Shown one piece after another: positions 1 through 9,845 of a stretch of DNA of 64,000 nt. Source of the DNA: Edwardiiplasma whartonense (lineage in GTDB: Bacteria; Bacillota_I; Bacilli_A; Mycoplasmatales; Mycoplasmataceae); assembly GCF_023566315.1 (NCBI RefSeq), contig NZ_JAKNSU010000001.1; one strand, written 5' to 3'. Both the position numbers and the translations under genes were made by a program. The notes below the pieces were generated by a model, which saw only the letters and a list, made by a program, of their open reading frames with translations, searched no databases and had not been told where the DNA came from. Within the stretch, counting starts at the first letter, position 1. The number at the start of each line of letters is the position of its first letter.

Positions 1-54
1 AAAAATAATCAAGAACTATGAAGTGAAATGATTCAATTAGGAGTAAAAGAATAA
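1..54 (+). CDS. C-terminal tail of an unidentified gene (partial)
   Basis: Frame 1 is open from the window edge to a TAA at 52-54 and reads KNNQELWSEMIQLGVKE with TGA as Trp. It is convergent with hsdM and is followed directly by a hairpin. The fragment is too short to name. It does not resemble the usual end of an HsdS subunit, but I cannot rule that out. Confidence 0.35.
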
Positions 55-56
55 AA

Positions 57-80
57 AAACTCCTTAAAATAAAGGAGTTT
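57..80 (-). terminator. Terminator after hsdM
   Basis: Nine-base arms AAACTCCTT and AAGGAGTTT surround a six-base A/T loop. On the minus strand the hairpin lies 11 bases past the hsdM stop and is followed by a T-rich run. It may also end the plus-strand gene that stops at 54. Confidence 0.75.
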
Positions 81-91
81 AAGACGATTAC

Positions 92-1621
92 TTATTCTTC
101 ATCATCGTTATAAGCAATTGCTTGGCCAATTGCTTTTTTTACGTCAGGTACCAATTCATCAAATTCTGCTAATAACTGTTTTAATTCACTAGCCAAAGTT
201 TTAATTTCCGACTTAATTGCCTCTTTATCAACCTTTTCTTCAACACTACCAACATATCTTCCCGGGACAAAGGAATAATCATTTGCTACTAAATCATTTT
301 GAGTAACTGACTTAGCAATTCCCTCTTTCTTGATATCTTCGCCATTTTCATGACGATCAAAGAGTTCAACAATTCCTTCGATATCTTCATCAGTTAGTTC
401 ACGAAGTTTCTTACTACGCATTCTTCCTTTAACAGCATTGGGAGAAATCATTAAAATCTTGTCAGTTTTCTTATCGTTGTTAAAGAATCAAATTGAAGCA
501 GGAATTCCGGTTGTATAAAACAACTTATCTGGTAACTCAATGATTGCATCAACCTTATTATTCTTAACAAAATTCTTTCGAATCTCTAACTCATTATTTT
601 GTGAAGAAGATAAAGAACCATTCGCAAGGACAACGGCGGCTTTTCCGTGTTGATTTAATTTAGAAACAATCATCGATAATCACGCGTAGTTCGCGTTTTT
701 TGCTGGGGGAAGACCTCATTCTCACCTAGGATCATCTAACAACTTGTCTTGCCCTCATTTTCTTATATTAAACGGAGGATTGGCCATCACAAAATCAAAT
801 TTTAGTCCTTTGTGTTGATCGGCAGTAAATGAATCAGCGTTTCGAGTTCCCAATACTGGATGATGTTTAACATCTTCTAAAGGAAAACTATTGAACACCA
901 AGTTTAACTTTGCTAACTTTCAAGTAACTTGAACAGACTCTTGACCATAAACAAAAATATTAGTGATTTTACCTCCGTGTTTTTCAATATAATGTTTAGC
1001 TTGAACTAAAATTCCTCCTGTACCACAAGCAGGATCATAAATCGTCCCTGTCATTGGTTTTAAAACATCAACCATTAACTTAACAACCGATTCTGGAGTA
1101 TAGAACTCACCACTCTTTTGTCCCCGATCTTTGAAAAATTTTCCTAAAAAGAACTCATAAATTCTTCCTACTAAGTCTTCACTTCCTTTTTGAGTAAAAT
1201 CTTCATTAGAAAAGACTTTAACCACGTTTCCTAACTTTATTTGGTCTAACCCTTCACTGTTGTAATTTTTATTAAATAAACCTGCTAAATCAAGGTTCTT
1301 TTCTTCTAATAACAAGAAAGCTTGATCTAATTTTGCTCCAATTTCGTTTTCATTAGCAAACTGCATAATATAATCCCAACGTGCTCCTTCATCAACCATA
1401 AAAGCTTCAAAGGTTAGATAGAATTCTCTTGGCGTATAATCAGCTAAAGTTTCGCCAGTTTCTTTTAATTTCTCCTTAGCAACTTTGAACCGATCCGAAA
1501 TATATTTCAAAGAAATTATTCCTAGGATAATATGCATATATTCTTCAGCCGATAGTACACCTCTTAATTCATTAGCAGCAGCTCAAAGTTTGGTTTCAAT
1601 GTCTTCAATATTTTTTGCCAT
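92..1621 (-). CDS. hsdM: Type I restriction-modification system, DNA methyltransferase subunit HsdM
   Basis: HsdM transfers a methyl group from S-adenosylmethionine to adenine and, with HsdS, forms the modification core of a type I restriction complex. The frame encodes 509 residues, normal for the family, once TGA is read as Trp. It has an N-terminal helical HsdM domain, the SAM-binding motif DPACGTGG near residue 194 and the catalytic NPPF near residue 280, followed by the family stretch GLPPAKNANYAW. The start is supported by AGAGGT eight bases upstream. It lies 15 bases after hsdR and must be co-transcribed with it. No hsdS lies beside it; downstream is a terminator and a convergent gene. 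Confidence 0.95.
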
Positions 1622-1636
1622 ATTGTTTACCTCTTT

Positions 1637-4600
1637 CTAAATACTTTCTTCAAAGTAGTGCGGATTCAACTTAATTTGTTTATCAATTGAATCAATTAAA
1701 ATCTTTGAAGTTCCCCCTAATCTTTTGGGAGGATAGTTATAATCTGTCAATAAGAGTTTCTTAATTTCTCTTAAAATTAAAATTCGTACTCGCGGATTAG
1801 TGTCATACTGGACAATTCCTTGTTGTTTAATTAAGTTGACTAATTTTATGGCAATTTCTTCAACAATTGGTGAATTCTTCGCTTCTTGAAAATATTCATC
1901 ATTGCCAATAATTTCCATAAATGCTTGTAATTCTGGTGGTTCCTGGCTTCATTGTTCATAATCAAGACGCAGATCTTTAAACAAACGGTTTAGTTCTTCT
2001 AATAAGTTTGCAGCATCAATAGTTTTATCAAATTCCAAAACAATTGTTTGTAAACGCTCTGAAGCCTTCTCAGCAAAAATTGGTCGCATCGTGGAAACCT
2101 TATCAATAATGGTTTTAATCGCCATTGTAATAATCTTTACTGCTATTTTAGGGTTGGTTGGTGCTAATTCATTTGCTTCTTGTTGCATTAAGATTGCAAC
2201 CTCACTCAAATCCCGATTAATTTGCGTTTCTTCAACAATAATTTGTTTGTCATTGACTAAGATTGCTTGTTTGGTTAAAGTTTTCATTTGTTCAATTGTG
2301 GCATATAACCGCGCGTCATCAAATCTAGTGCTAGAATTTTGTAAAGCATAAACTTCGCCAACCACCCTTGAAGCCCAGATTTCATCATCACTTAAAACCG
2401 AATAAGCAACTTTAGTAAACTTCTTTACTGAATTTGCCATCATCAAGAAACGATTGCGATCTTCAACCATCAAATCACTAATTTGTTCTCAAGCATTCAT
2501 AATAAAACGATAAGCTACTTGGGAATTGTTTTTTAAATCTGGTTGGTAAGAAACAAACAAGTCAGGAAGATAATTTTCTTCAATAATTTTTAATTGTTGA
2601 ACTAGAGAATCATGAGCATTTTCCACATCTTCAATGGAGAAATCATTAGGATTATTTTCTCTTTTTGTATATTGTAATAACGCGTCACGAAGTTTTCTTC
2701 AAATCCCAATATAATCCACAATTAAACCGTTTTCTTTTACTTCTTGATACTTTGAATTTTCATAAGTACGGTTAACTCGAGCAATTGCTTGCATTAAATT
2801 GTGTCATTTAATTATTTTATCAAGATACATCGTGTCTAAATCTGGCACGTCAAAACCAGTTAACCACTTATCGACCACAATCGCAATTTTATGTTTAGAA
2901 TCAGGTTTTTTAAACTCTTCAGCAACCTCATATTCTTTTTCACCTTTAACAATTGCTTCATTCATGGCTTGGCTATCTTTATTACTCGTAGTCATCACCA
3001 AAATGATTTCTTGATCACTTCAGTCAAGATGAGTGATTTGCTTTAGTTCATCATCCTGAGCAGTTAAAGCTTTTAACTGTTGGTAGTATTCAAAGGCTGC
3101 TTTTCTCGTTCCTGCGACAATCATTGCTTTTCCGTGTAAAACTTGAGAACGTTTTTTATAATGCTCAAGTAAATCCCGAGACTTTGCCTTAATAATTTCG
3201 GGATTTTCTAAAACTTCTTTAATTTTAATTGAACGTAAAAGTTCATCCACCTTTACTTGGGAAGCTAAATCATTTTTATTAAGTTCTTCAATATAAGCGT
3301 TTTGTAACTCATCCATTTTTTGTAAATATTCTTGATCAAACTCATAATTGATTTTTCTTAACTCGTAATTGATTTTGACTGTTGTTCCGTCTTCAATTGA
3401 ATCGGTCATTAAATACTTATGGTTATAATCACCAAAAATTTTAGTTGTTTGCTTTTCTACCCCCATTAATGGTGTTCCTGTAAAAGCGACAAAATGAGCG
3501 TTGGGAAAAGCATTGCGCATATAAGTAGCATAACCAAATTTTTCAATTAATTCTCTGGTTTCTTTGTTCACTTGTCAGTCAAAACTTAAGTTGTTTTGGG
3601 TGCGGTGAGCTTCATCAACCAACACAAAAATATCATCACGTTGTGATAAACCACCCTGGACTTGATCACCAAATTTTTGAATCGTTGTGAAATAAATCCC
3701 AAAGTTTTTCTTCTGATCAAGTTGATTAATTAAATCTTGACGAGATTGAATTTGCATCGGGGTATTATTCAAGTAATTAGCTGCTTTTGCAAAGCGGGTA
3801 TAAAGTTGGTCATCAAGTTCAGTTCGATCAGTTACTAACAGGATGGTTGCTTTTTTATAAGTGTTTAAAATTGCTCTAGTTAAAAAAACCATGGTCACTG
3901 ACTTACCAGAACCCTGAGTGTGCCAAATCACTCCACCCTTAACAGGATCACTAGCATTAGCATCTAAATGTTGCATTGTTTTTTTCACTGCTTCAATTTG
4001 GTGAGGAGCAGCAATATATTTAATTTGTTCGTTTTGCTCTTGAGAATAGTAAGAATAAAGTTCAATGAAACTAAAAAGATTATTCGGATGGAGAAGATAA
4101 TCAATCCCTTCTTGACCCTCTCTGGTTTTATAACCTTTAATTTTAGCCATGCGTTTATAACTAGAACTAATTGAGCCATAACACAGGATTGTATCACTAG
4201 CAACGACATTCAAAATATTAAACTTTCATAGTTCAGGAGCAGAAGTTTTTAATGATTGGTTCTGGTCAAAAGCATCAATAAGTTTTTCTTCTGCTAAACT
4301 GCTTTTTAATTCAATCACCACCACCGGTAACCCGTTAACAAACAAAACAATGTCAGGAATTCGTCTTTCGTTGTTATTGAAGCTTTCAATTTTAAATTGA
4401 CGAACATAATGATAAGTATTTTGAGCAAAATGAGGAGAAATTAATTTAATAGTTTTAGTAAGATTATTACTTTCATCAACAACTTTAACTCCGTTTGTTA
4501 ATAATTGTCATCCTAAAAAAGCTAGTTCTTGGTATGAAGAAGCATTATGTTTACGAATCTCTAAAAGTGCTTTGTCTGCCAGTTTTTCAGAAATATCATT

Positions 4601-4747
4601 TATTTGGATAATTTTTTCTTTTAAAAGTTTGGTATCAATCACACTAGTTAACTTGTCATTTTCACGGTTAATGTCATCTAACTTTAATCAACCGCTATCT
4701 TCTAATTTAGAGGCAAAATTGTTCTCTAAATTCTTTTCTTGAATCAT
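1637..4747 (-). CDS. hsdR: Type I restriction enzyme, endonuclease/translocase subunit HsdR
   Basis: HsdR is the motor and nuclease of a type I complex: it translocates DNA using ATP and cuts far from the recognition site. The 1036-residue product begins with the HsdR_N nuclease domain (PDIVLF followed by VIELKS, the D...ExK signature, around residues 130-150). The SF2 helicase core follows, with Walker A HTQGSGKS near residue 280, DEAH near 378 and FTGTPL at about 400. A helical C-terminal domain ends the protein. AAGGAGG sits five bases before the ATG. The frame is intact from start to stop. Gene order is hsdR-hsdM, with the 116-residue gene and the PHP-ATPase upstream on the same strand. 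Confidence 0.95.
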
Positions 4748-4794
4748 ATAAGCCTCCTTCACATACTCTGCATAATAACTTAACTCACATTAAT

Positions 4795-4813
4795 AATACA
4801 GTATCAATGTATT
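4795..4813. promoter_or_regulatory. Palindrome upstream of hsdR, possible operator
   Basis: AATACA and TGTATT are separated by seven bases, about 50 bases upstream of the hsdR start in the 98-base gap after the small gene at 4846-5196. A role as a repressor site is inference from position and symmetry only. Confidence 0.3.
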
Positions 4814-4845
4814 ACGAATTAACTCCCTGAAATCAAAGAGATTAA

Positions 4846-5196
4846 TTATCCAAAATCCTCTTCATTCTTTTTCATTTCATCTAATACATTGAAAATTTCA
4901 TCTTGTAACATAGAAGAAAAATCTTTCATAAGCAATTCATTCACAGTCATATTTCTCTCATCCTTCGAATCCACACTCGTATTTATAACCAAATTAATTG
5001 TTTTATTCTCTAGCGATTCTAATTGTTCATAAATAGATGTGAACACTTTTTCAAAATTTTTTTCTGCCTGTGCCTTATCAAGATTAATGTATAACTTAGC
5101 GTCAAAATTTTCATCCATTGGAGATTTGATAACTATACATTCCTTAGCATCATTCTCTGATAAGTTCATAATTAAAAAAACTTTGTTCTCTTCCAT
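4846..5196 (-). CDS. Hypothetical 116-residue protein downstream of PHP-ATPase
   Basis: The frame gives 116 residues, acidic towards the C terminus, with no membrane segment and no motif I recognise. AAGGAGG lies at a good distance before the ATG, and the start falls only 16 bases after the stop of the PHP-ATPase, so the two are almost certainly co-transcribed and translationally linked. The context suggests a small partner, regulator or antitoxin-like subunit of the ATPase, but that is inference. A separate promoter for hsdR may lie in the gap downstream. Confidence 0.8.
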   Translation of the reverse strand: MEENKVFLIMNLSENDAKECIVIKSPMDENFDAKLYINLDKAQAEKNFEKVFTSIYEQLESLENKTINLVINTSVDSKDERNMTVNELLMKDFSSMLQDEIFNVLDEMKKNEEDFG

Positions 5197-5212
5197 AATT
5201 AATCATTCCTCC

Positions 5213-7456
5213 TTAATTTTCTTTATAATATTTTTTTCTTTTATCAAATGCCTTTTCTCCTCCTTCTAATAAATCAAGAGCAGTCAAGTTTCAATATTTT
5301 GTATCTTCATAATTTAAATAATTAAATAGTGAATTATCTATTCCATCTCCGATATAAGTTTTTTCTTTCTCCTTATAAATAATTGTTTTAGGATTAGAAA
5401 GAATCGCTAAATTAGCATTATGAGTCACTAAAAAAATGTGTTTTTCATTAGTTAGTGACAATGATTTAATTTTTTCAAGCACAACTTCCTTTACTACTTT
5501 ATTATCTAAAGATAACTCAGGTTCATCAATAATATAAATTTTTTTATCATCACTTAAATATTTAGTAAGCATCAAAAATTGACTTTCTCCACTAGAAGGA
5601 ACATATTCATTAGAATCATTTTCCAAATAAGTTCTAATTTCATAATCAATAAAATTTTCAGGTCTTAATGATTCTGGTTCGTCAGATAAAAGAGATTTAA
5701 AAGATTCTGCATTTTTTAAGCTTGCAACTCTTTCACTATAAAGAAATGAATCTTTAGTATTTGTCTTTACAAAATTCTCAAAAATATCATAAATTTCCTT
5801 AACTAAACTCAAATTATTTCCTTTACTATTTTTTTTATGATAATTCGGAAATTTTTTCTTATTAGATTCAGTTAATAAAAAAGATGTTTTCTTAACTAAT
5901 AATTTATTTCTTCCTAGTGAAATATTTCCCACAAAAGCAGGATCTGTTTCGATTGTATTTGTTTTCAATAAAATTTTTATTCTTTTTCTAAGATTATTCC
6001 GCGATTTATAATAATCAAAGAACATTAAACTATCTGGCTTTGATCTAAGCCCTTTATTTGAATTAATTCTATCTTTTTGTTTTTTCTTAAGTTTTTCTGT
6101 CATTGAAAAAATTCATGTTTCTTTTTGTTGTTTTAAAACATGCTTATGAAAATTATTTTTAATTAAAGAGATAGCGTCTTCGAAAGTTTTCTTTAAATCT
6201 GAACCAATGAAAGAAAGTTCTTTAATCGCTTTTTGTTGCTGATCTAAACCATTTAAAATTCCCTTCCATCTATTTTTTTCTTTTTCCAAGTCATCTAATT
6301 CAGAAGAAAGATTTCTGATGGTATAACTAGTTATATTCGTGTAATTTGGTTTATCTCTATCTTTTTCGTATGATAATAATTTATTAAAATTTTGTTGAAC
6401 TTCTGAATAATTAATTGCATCTATCTCTTTCAAAGATTGTATGATTTCATTAACCTCATTATCGACTTTTAATTGAGAATTTTCCTGGTTGTTTAGTTCA
6501 TTTTCAATTATATTTTCGCGAAACTTAGTGAACGAATCTCGATTTTCAAAAGAACTGATCTCTGCCATACCAAACGAATCAACTCTAATAGCTTTTTCTT
6601 CTAATTGCTTTTTAATTTCATTAAGTAAAAAAGTTTTTCCCGATCCCCTAGAACCAACTATAATAGTTATGCCTGGTTGAATAGGAAGCCTTAATTTCTG
6701 TTTTTGATTTATAACACTTAAATCAACATCAAATACTTCGGATGTATTATTTTTTAATGTTTTTTCTTCTTTAATTTTTTTGAAAAAAAATTGAAATGTA
6801 ATATTAGGAGACACAATAATGACTTCAGGAAGATCTTGTTTAAAAGCATCTCACTTAATATTATCCGATCCGAAAACAGACTTAATATTATTCGAATTCA
6901 ATATTCTAAATGATTGTTCATTCGCCGTCTCTCTAATGGGAAGAAAATTTTTATTTTTCTCTTCTAAAGCTTTGATATTTTCTTCCTCATTCTCACTAAC
7001 TTTTTTTGTCGATTTTTTATTGCCTTTTCCAAATGGATAAAGCAAAATTGAAAGATTATTATCACAAAAATTTAGTAATTCTTTTAGTTCAATCCCTTCA
7101 TTTTTCTTTAAAGCATCATTGTTTTTTTCTAGAAAAACTTTCAAGTTAAAAATATTTTCATTCGATACAATCAGGTTGAAACCGTAAATATCATTTTTAC
7201 TATTTTCTTTTTTGACATCTATTTCAACGCCGGGAAAAATTATTATTTCCTTATTAGCAATATCGCAAAGTCTATTATACTGTTCCTCATCAAATTCGTT
7301 ATGGTTAGTAATAGAGAATACTTTGATATTTTCTTGAATCAACTTATCAATTAACTCTCTTTCTTTTCCTTCCGGAATATTTCTCTCCTCACCAGAATCT
7401 TTACCTTTTATCGCTTTTGTATGTCTGTGCAAATCAAATTTTATTGTTGTACTCAT
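5213..7456 (-). CDS. PHP phosphoesterase / ABC-type ATPase fusion (TrlF-like), predicted defence protein
   Basis: The 747-residue product joins an N-terminal PHP metal-dependent phosphoesterase domain (about residues 1-190) to a split ABC/SMC-type ATPase. PHP metal-ligand motifs are visible: DLHRHT near residue 10, ITNHN near 48 and FPGVEID near 72. The ATPase shows Walker A GSRGSGKT near 269, a long charged coiled-coil insert, a signature-like PSSGES near 620, Walker B IYIIDEPELSLD near 640 and an H-loop LVTHNAN near 675. NCBI uses the name TrlF for AAA-like ATPases with this domain order; similar fusions are discussed as anti-phage or nucleic-acid-processing systems. Placement next to hsdR and hsdM fits a defence island. 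The product is shorter than many TrlF-like proteins as I remember them. Confidence 0.75.
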
Positions 7457-7569
7457 ATTATTAAAACCCTTGAAAACTATGATTTAATTGTATTCTCTAT
7501 GTTAAAGAAAAGTCATATTTATCAAGATTTTAGGTAAAAAAATATATCAAAAAGAAATTGGAATAATTT

Positions 7570-7672
7570 CTAACCAAATTCTTTCATTAACTCAAAAAGC
7601 GCGCCAATTATTGTTGCTACCCTATTTCCTTCAATTTTATAGGTAAATCCATAATCATTCTTGTTCTTTTTC
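7570..7672 (-). pseudogene. Possible gene remnant beside the inverted-repeat copy
   Basis: Reading the minus strand, an open stretch with protein-like composition (YKIEGNRVATIIGALFELMK) ends in TAG at 7570-7572 but has no start codon, because an in-frame stop lies just upstream inside the repeat copy. It may be the 3' end of a gene lost by rearrangement. No family recognised. The rest of the 550-base gap between 7457 and 8007 holds the repeat copy, a 27-codon ORF and the promoter of the next gene. Confidence 0.3.
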
Positions 7673-7683
7673 TTAGCGTATTA

Positions 7684-7742
7684 TCTTTAATTGTAATAAA
7701 AAAGTTAGTCATAAGACTAACTTTATTGTTAATTTACTTGAC
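7684..7742 (-). repeat. 59-bp inverted repeat, copy A (contains a terminator hairpin)
   Basis: The reverse complement of 7684-7742 is identical to 9158-9216. The copy includes the hairpin AAAGTTAGTC/GACTAACTTT (7701-7724) followed on the minus strand by a T run, so it works as a terminator for minus-strand transcription. Weaker similarity continues to about 7655, matching the plus strand to about 9246. Confidence 0.9.
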
Positions 7743-7812
7743 TTTGCAGATCATAATTTTTGCCAATATACTTCACTAACTTTATAACTTTGTCATCTTT
7801 TTTAAAATTCAT
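7729..7812 (-). CDS. Possible 27-residue ORF ending in repeat copy A
   Basis: ATG at 7812 opens a 27-codon frame that is Lys- and Val-rich and ends SQVN followed by TAA. The last codons and the terminator behind them lie in the 59-bp repeat, so it ends in the same QVN-stop as the 39-residue Cys-rich gene at 9052. The upstream GTGGGCG is a poor ribosome site. It may be a real small gene or a leftover of rearrangement. Confidence 0.3.
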   Translation of the reverse strand: MNFKKDDKVIKLVKYIGKNYDLQSQVN

Positions 7813-7942
7813 ATTATCGCCCACTTTTCTTACTTAGATAATACTTCATTCCGAAATAAAAAACATAAAACAACAATCTAATCTTCTTTAATTATCTGAA
7901 GAAATTATATCTATCAAAACTTGCTCAATTTTGTGTCAAACA

Positions 7943-7981
7943 TTGACACTGATTATTATTATTATTATTGTTGTTGTTGTA
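7943..7981 (+). promoter_or_regulatory. Promoter with trinucleotide repeat as spacer
   Basis: A consensus -35 TTGACA (7943-7948) is followed by six ATT units (7952-7969) and three GTT units. A -10-like TATTGT falls at 7966-7971, 17 bases after the -35, so most of the spacer is repeat. The gene at 8008 follows. Changes in repeat number would change -35/-10 spacing. Boxes are called by eye. Confidence 0.45.
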
Positions 7982-8007
7982 AACAATAAATGATAAGGAT
8001 GAATAAT

Positions 8008-8337
8008 ATGATAATTTTAATTGTAATAGTTGCAGTAATTTGAACTTTAGGTTTCACAATCGGAGGAGCTGTTATGTGTAGCAATAATAATTCGGTTGGT
8101 TTGGTTTTATGTTTTTTAGGTTCTGCCTTGATTGGATTAATAATCGGGTTAATCTGTCTACATAAATCTAGTGAATCAGTAAAAGATGAACGATATGAAA
8201 AAATAATCATCAATCAAGAAACTGTTCGTAAACAAAATGACGGTCAAATAATCAAGGACTTATTGAAGCAAAATCAAGAATTACTCCAAGCAATGAAAGA
8301 TAAAGAAAATAATCAAGAAGAGAGTGAAGAGGTATAA
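8008..8337 (+). CDS. Small two-helix membrane protein with coiled-coil tail
   Basis: With TGA as Trp the frame starts at 8008, with AAGGATG seven bases before ATG, and gives 109 residues. There are two hydrophobic segments: residues 1-14 with a Gly-rich follow-on, and about 30-52 with GLVLCFLGSALIGLIIGLIC. A polar, charged helix with heptad character follows (about residues 55-109). Likely topology is a hairpin in the membrane with a cytoplasmic coiled coil. I do not recognise a family. It ends at a strong terminator and is transcribed alone from a promoter whose spacer is a trinucleotide repeat. Confidence 0.75.
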
Positions 8338-8367
8338 AAAAGCAGATTATTAAAATCTGCTTTTTTT
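8337..8367 (+). terminator. Terminator of the gene at 8008
   Basis: The arms GCAGATT and AATCTGC, extended by A/T pairs, enclose a short loop and are followed by a seven-base T run. The stem overlaps the stop codon of the preceding gene. Confidence 0.85.
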
Positions 8368-8375
8368 ATCGCATT

Positions 8376-8780
8376 CTAGCTAATTACTTTGGGTTGGGTT
8401 GAGGATGCTACCAAAAGTAAAATTCCAGAAACTAAATTTCCAAAGATTAGAACACAAACTCCAAAGGCAATGCTTGGTTTTTCAAGTGTTTCCATACTCT
8501 TTTTGATTTTCATTGTAAAAGGAATATTTCAAGCATAACTAATAAAACTAATTACTGCAAAAATCGCATAAATCACCACCATTGCTTTATCAAAAGTTGA
8601 GGTAAATGAAGTTGAAGTAACTGCAAAAATGATAAAGTAAATTCCTGCAATTCCAGTTGCAATCAATGTTAGAACCATAAAACCAAAAGCAACCGCATAC
8701 AAAGTCTTATTAATATCTTGTTGAGGTGTGATTGAAGAATTCGAGATTTTCTCTATTCTCTCATCATTTAAATTTTCCAT
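8376..8780 (-). CDS. Hypothetical multi-pass membrane protein
   Basis: The frame gives 134 residues. A polar N-terminal 25 residues precede four hydrophobic stretches, including LYAVAFGFMVLTLIATGIAG and a final CVLIFGNLVSGILLLVASS. Four membrane helices are likely. The ribosome site (GAAGAGAG) is only fair. The gene is convergent with the small membrane gene at 8008 and ends nine bases beyond its terminator, which both may share. No family recognised. Confidence 0.75.
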
Positions 8781-9051
8781 TTTATTTATTTCTCTCTTCT
8801 ATTTTAAGTAATTATATCTTTTAACTTTAAAAGAACTTAATGATTTCAGAAAAACAGCATAAGAAATTGTGAACAGTAAGGCGTATAAACTGATGATCTC
8901 ACTTGTTTTCATAATCCCCACTTCTAAGGCGTATTATAAAACTAAATTCATTGGATAGAAACTTTTAGAAATTGCATAAAAAAGCATTTATACCCAGGTA
9001 CAATAATTGGGAGATTATGAGATGAACTAACTTTAGAAAGAAGGTGAATTC

Positions 9052-9171
9052 ATGAACGAAACTAGTTGTACTCATTGTGGTGTTTCAATGCACCCAGATG
9101 AAGTTGTGATGGTCAACGATAAACCTTATTGTTGTCAAGCATGTGCGCGTGCTGATGGTCAAGTAAATTAA
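9052..9171 (+). CDS. 39-residue Cys-rich metal-binding protein, metallothionein-like
   Basis: A short frame with a strong ribosome site (AGAAGGTG, seven bases from ATG) gives 39 residues. Cysteines sit as CTHC near the N terminus and YCCQACA near the C terminus, with two His. The end (VNDKPYCCQACARADG) resembles the C-terminal end of bacterial metallothioneins, where YCCxxCAxGH is typical, and also treble-clef zinc ribbons. A role in zinc or copper binding follows from the motif, not from direct proof. A -10-like TACAAT lies near 8999. The last codons and the terminator belong to copy B of the 59-bp inverted repeat. The alkyltransferase gene follows. Confidence 0.7.
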   Translation: MNETSCTHCGVSMHPDEVVMVNDKPYCCQACARADGQVN

Positions 9172-9216
9172 CAATAAAGTTAGTCTTATGACTAACTTTT
9201 TTATTACAATTAAAGA
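9158..9216 (+). repeat. 59-bp inverted repeat, copy B (contains a terminator hairpin)
   Basis: Exact reverse complement of 7684-7742. It spans the last codons of the Cys-rich gene, its stop, and the hairpin AAAGTTAGTC/GACTAACTTT (9176-9199) with a T run that ends plus-strand transcription. Similarity to copy A continues with a few changes up to about 9246, just into the alkyltransferase gene. Confidence 0.9.
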
Positions 9217-9240
9217 GAATACGCCAAGGAAAAAACAAGA

Positions 9241-9762
9241 ATGAAGACAACATGAATTATTAACAGTCGGAGAATTGAAGACTATCTCTTTACAGTTTTA
9301 GAGTTAGATCACCAGATTATTTATATTTCTGCTCATGAGAACTTTGATGAAAAACTCAAAACCTGAATTCATCATCACTTCTCTTTTGAAATTGAAGCAA
9401 TTAATTTGGTTAAGCAACCAACCCTGGTTAACGACCAAGCCTTAGAACAACTTGAGCAATATTTTCAAGGAAAAATCAAGGAATTAACCTTTCCCTTTAA
9501 ACTTTATGGTTCTGAGCAAGAAATCATCATTTGAAAAGAACTTGCCAAAGTGAAGTATCAAGAAATCATTGCTTATTCTGAATTAGCGACAAGAATCAAT
9601 AAACCCAAAGCGGTACGTTATGTTGCGACCACTGTTGGTAAAAACCCCTTATTAATCATGATTCCTTGTCATCGAGTTAACCGTAAAAGTGGAGAGTTAG
9701 GTGGTTTTAGTGCTGGATTGGCACTAAAACAAAGGTTACAACAACTAGAAAAAAGTCATTAA
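9241..9762 (+). CDS. ogt: Methylated-DNA-protein-cysteine methyltransferase
   Basis: The suicide repair enzyme moves alkyl groups from O6-alkylguanine or O4-alkylthymine to its own cysteine. The frame gives 173 residues, the normal size. The active-site motif IPCHRV is near residue 145, followed by GELGGFSAGLALKQRLQ, typical of the family; the upstream helix-turn-helix part includes YSELA and PKAVRYVATTVGKNPL. The start is supported by AAGGA ten bases upstream. It follows the Cys-rich gene after a terminator, so its own promoter would have to lie inside or next to the repeat copy; none is obvious. Confidence 0.9.
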
Positions 9763-9781
9763 AAAGTGTGAAAATTAACGC

Positions 9782-9820
9782 TTGATAACTCTCTTAATTA
9801 TCTCATTATAAGAGTATAAT
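9782..9820 (+). promoter_or_regulatory. Strong promoter with internal palindrome
   Basis: TTGATA (9782-9787), TATAAG (9807-9812, 19-base spacer) and a consensus TATAAT (9815-9820) are present. CTCTTA (about 9791-9796) and TAAGAG (9809-9814) form an inverted repeat inside the promoter, a possible operator. It drives the short unit ending at 9925. Confidence 0.5.
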
Positions 9821-9845
9821 TAAAGTATAAGTTAGAAAGAATGTG

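Noticed and set aside
7952..7980. Trinucleotide tract considered as a CRISPR or satellite array
   Set aside because: It is a simple ATT/GTT microsatellite of under 30 bases, without spacers.
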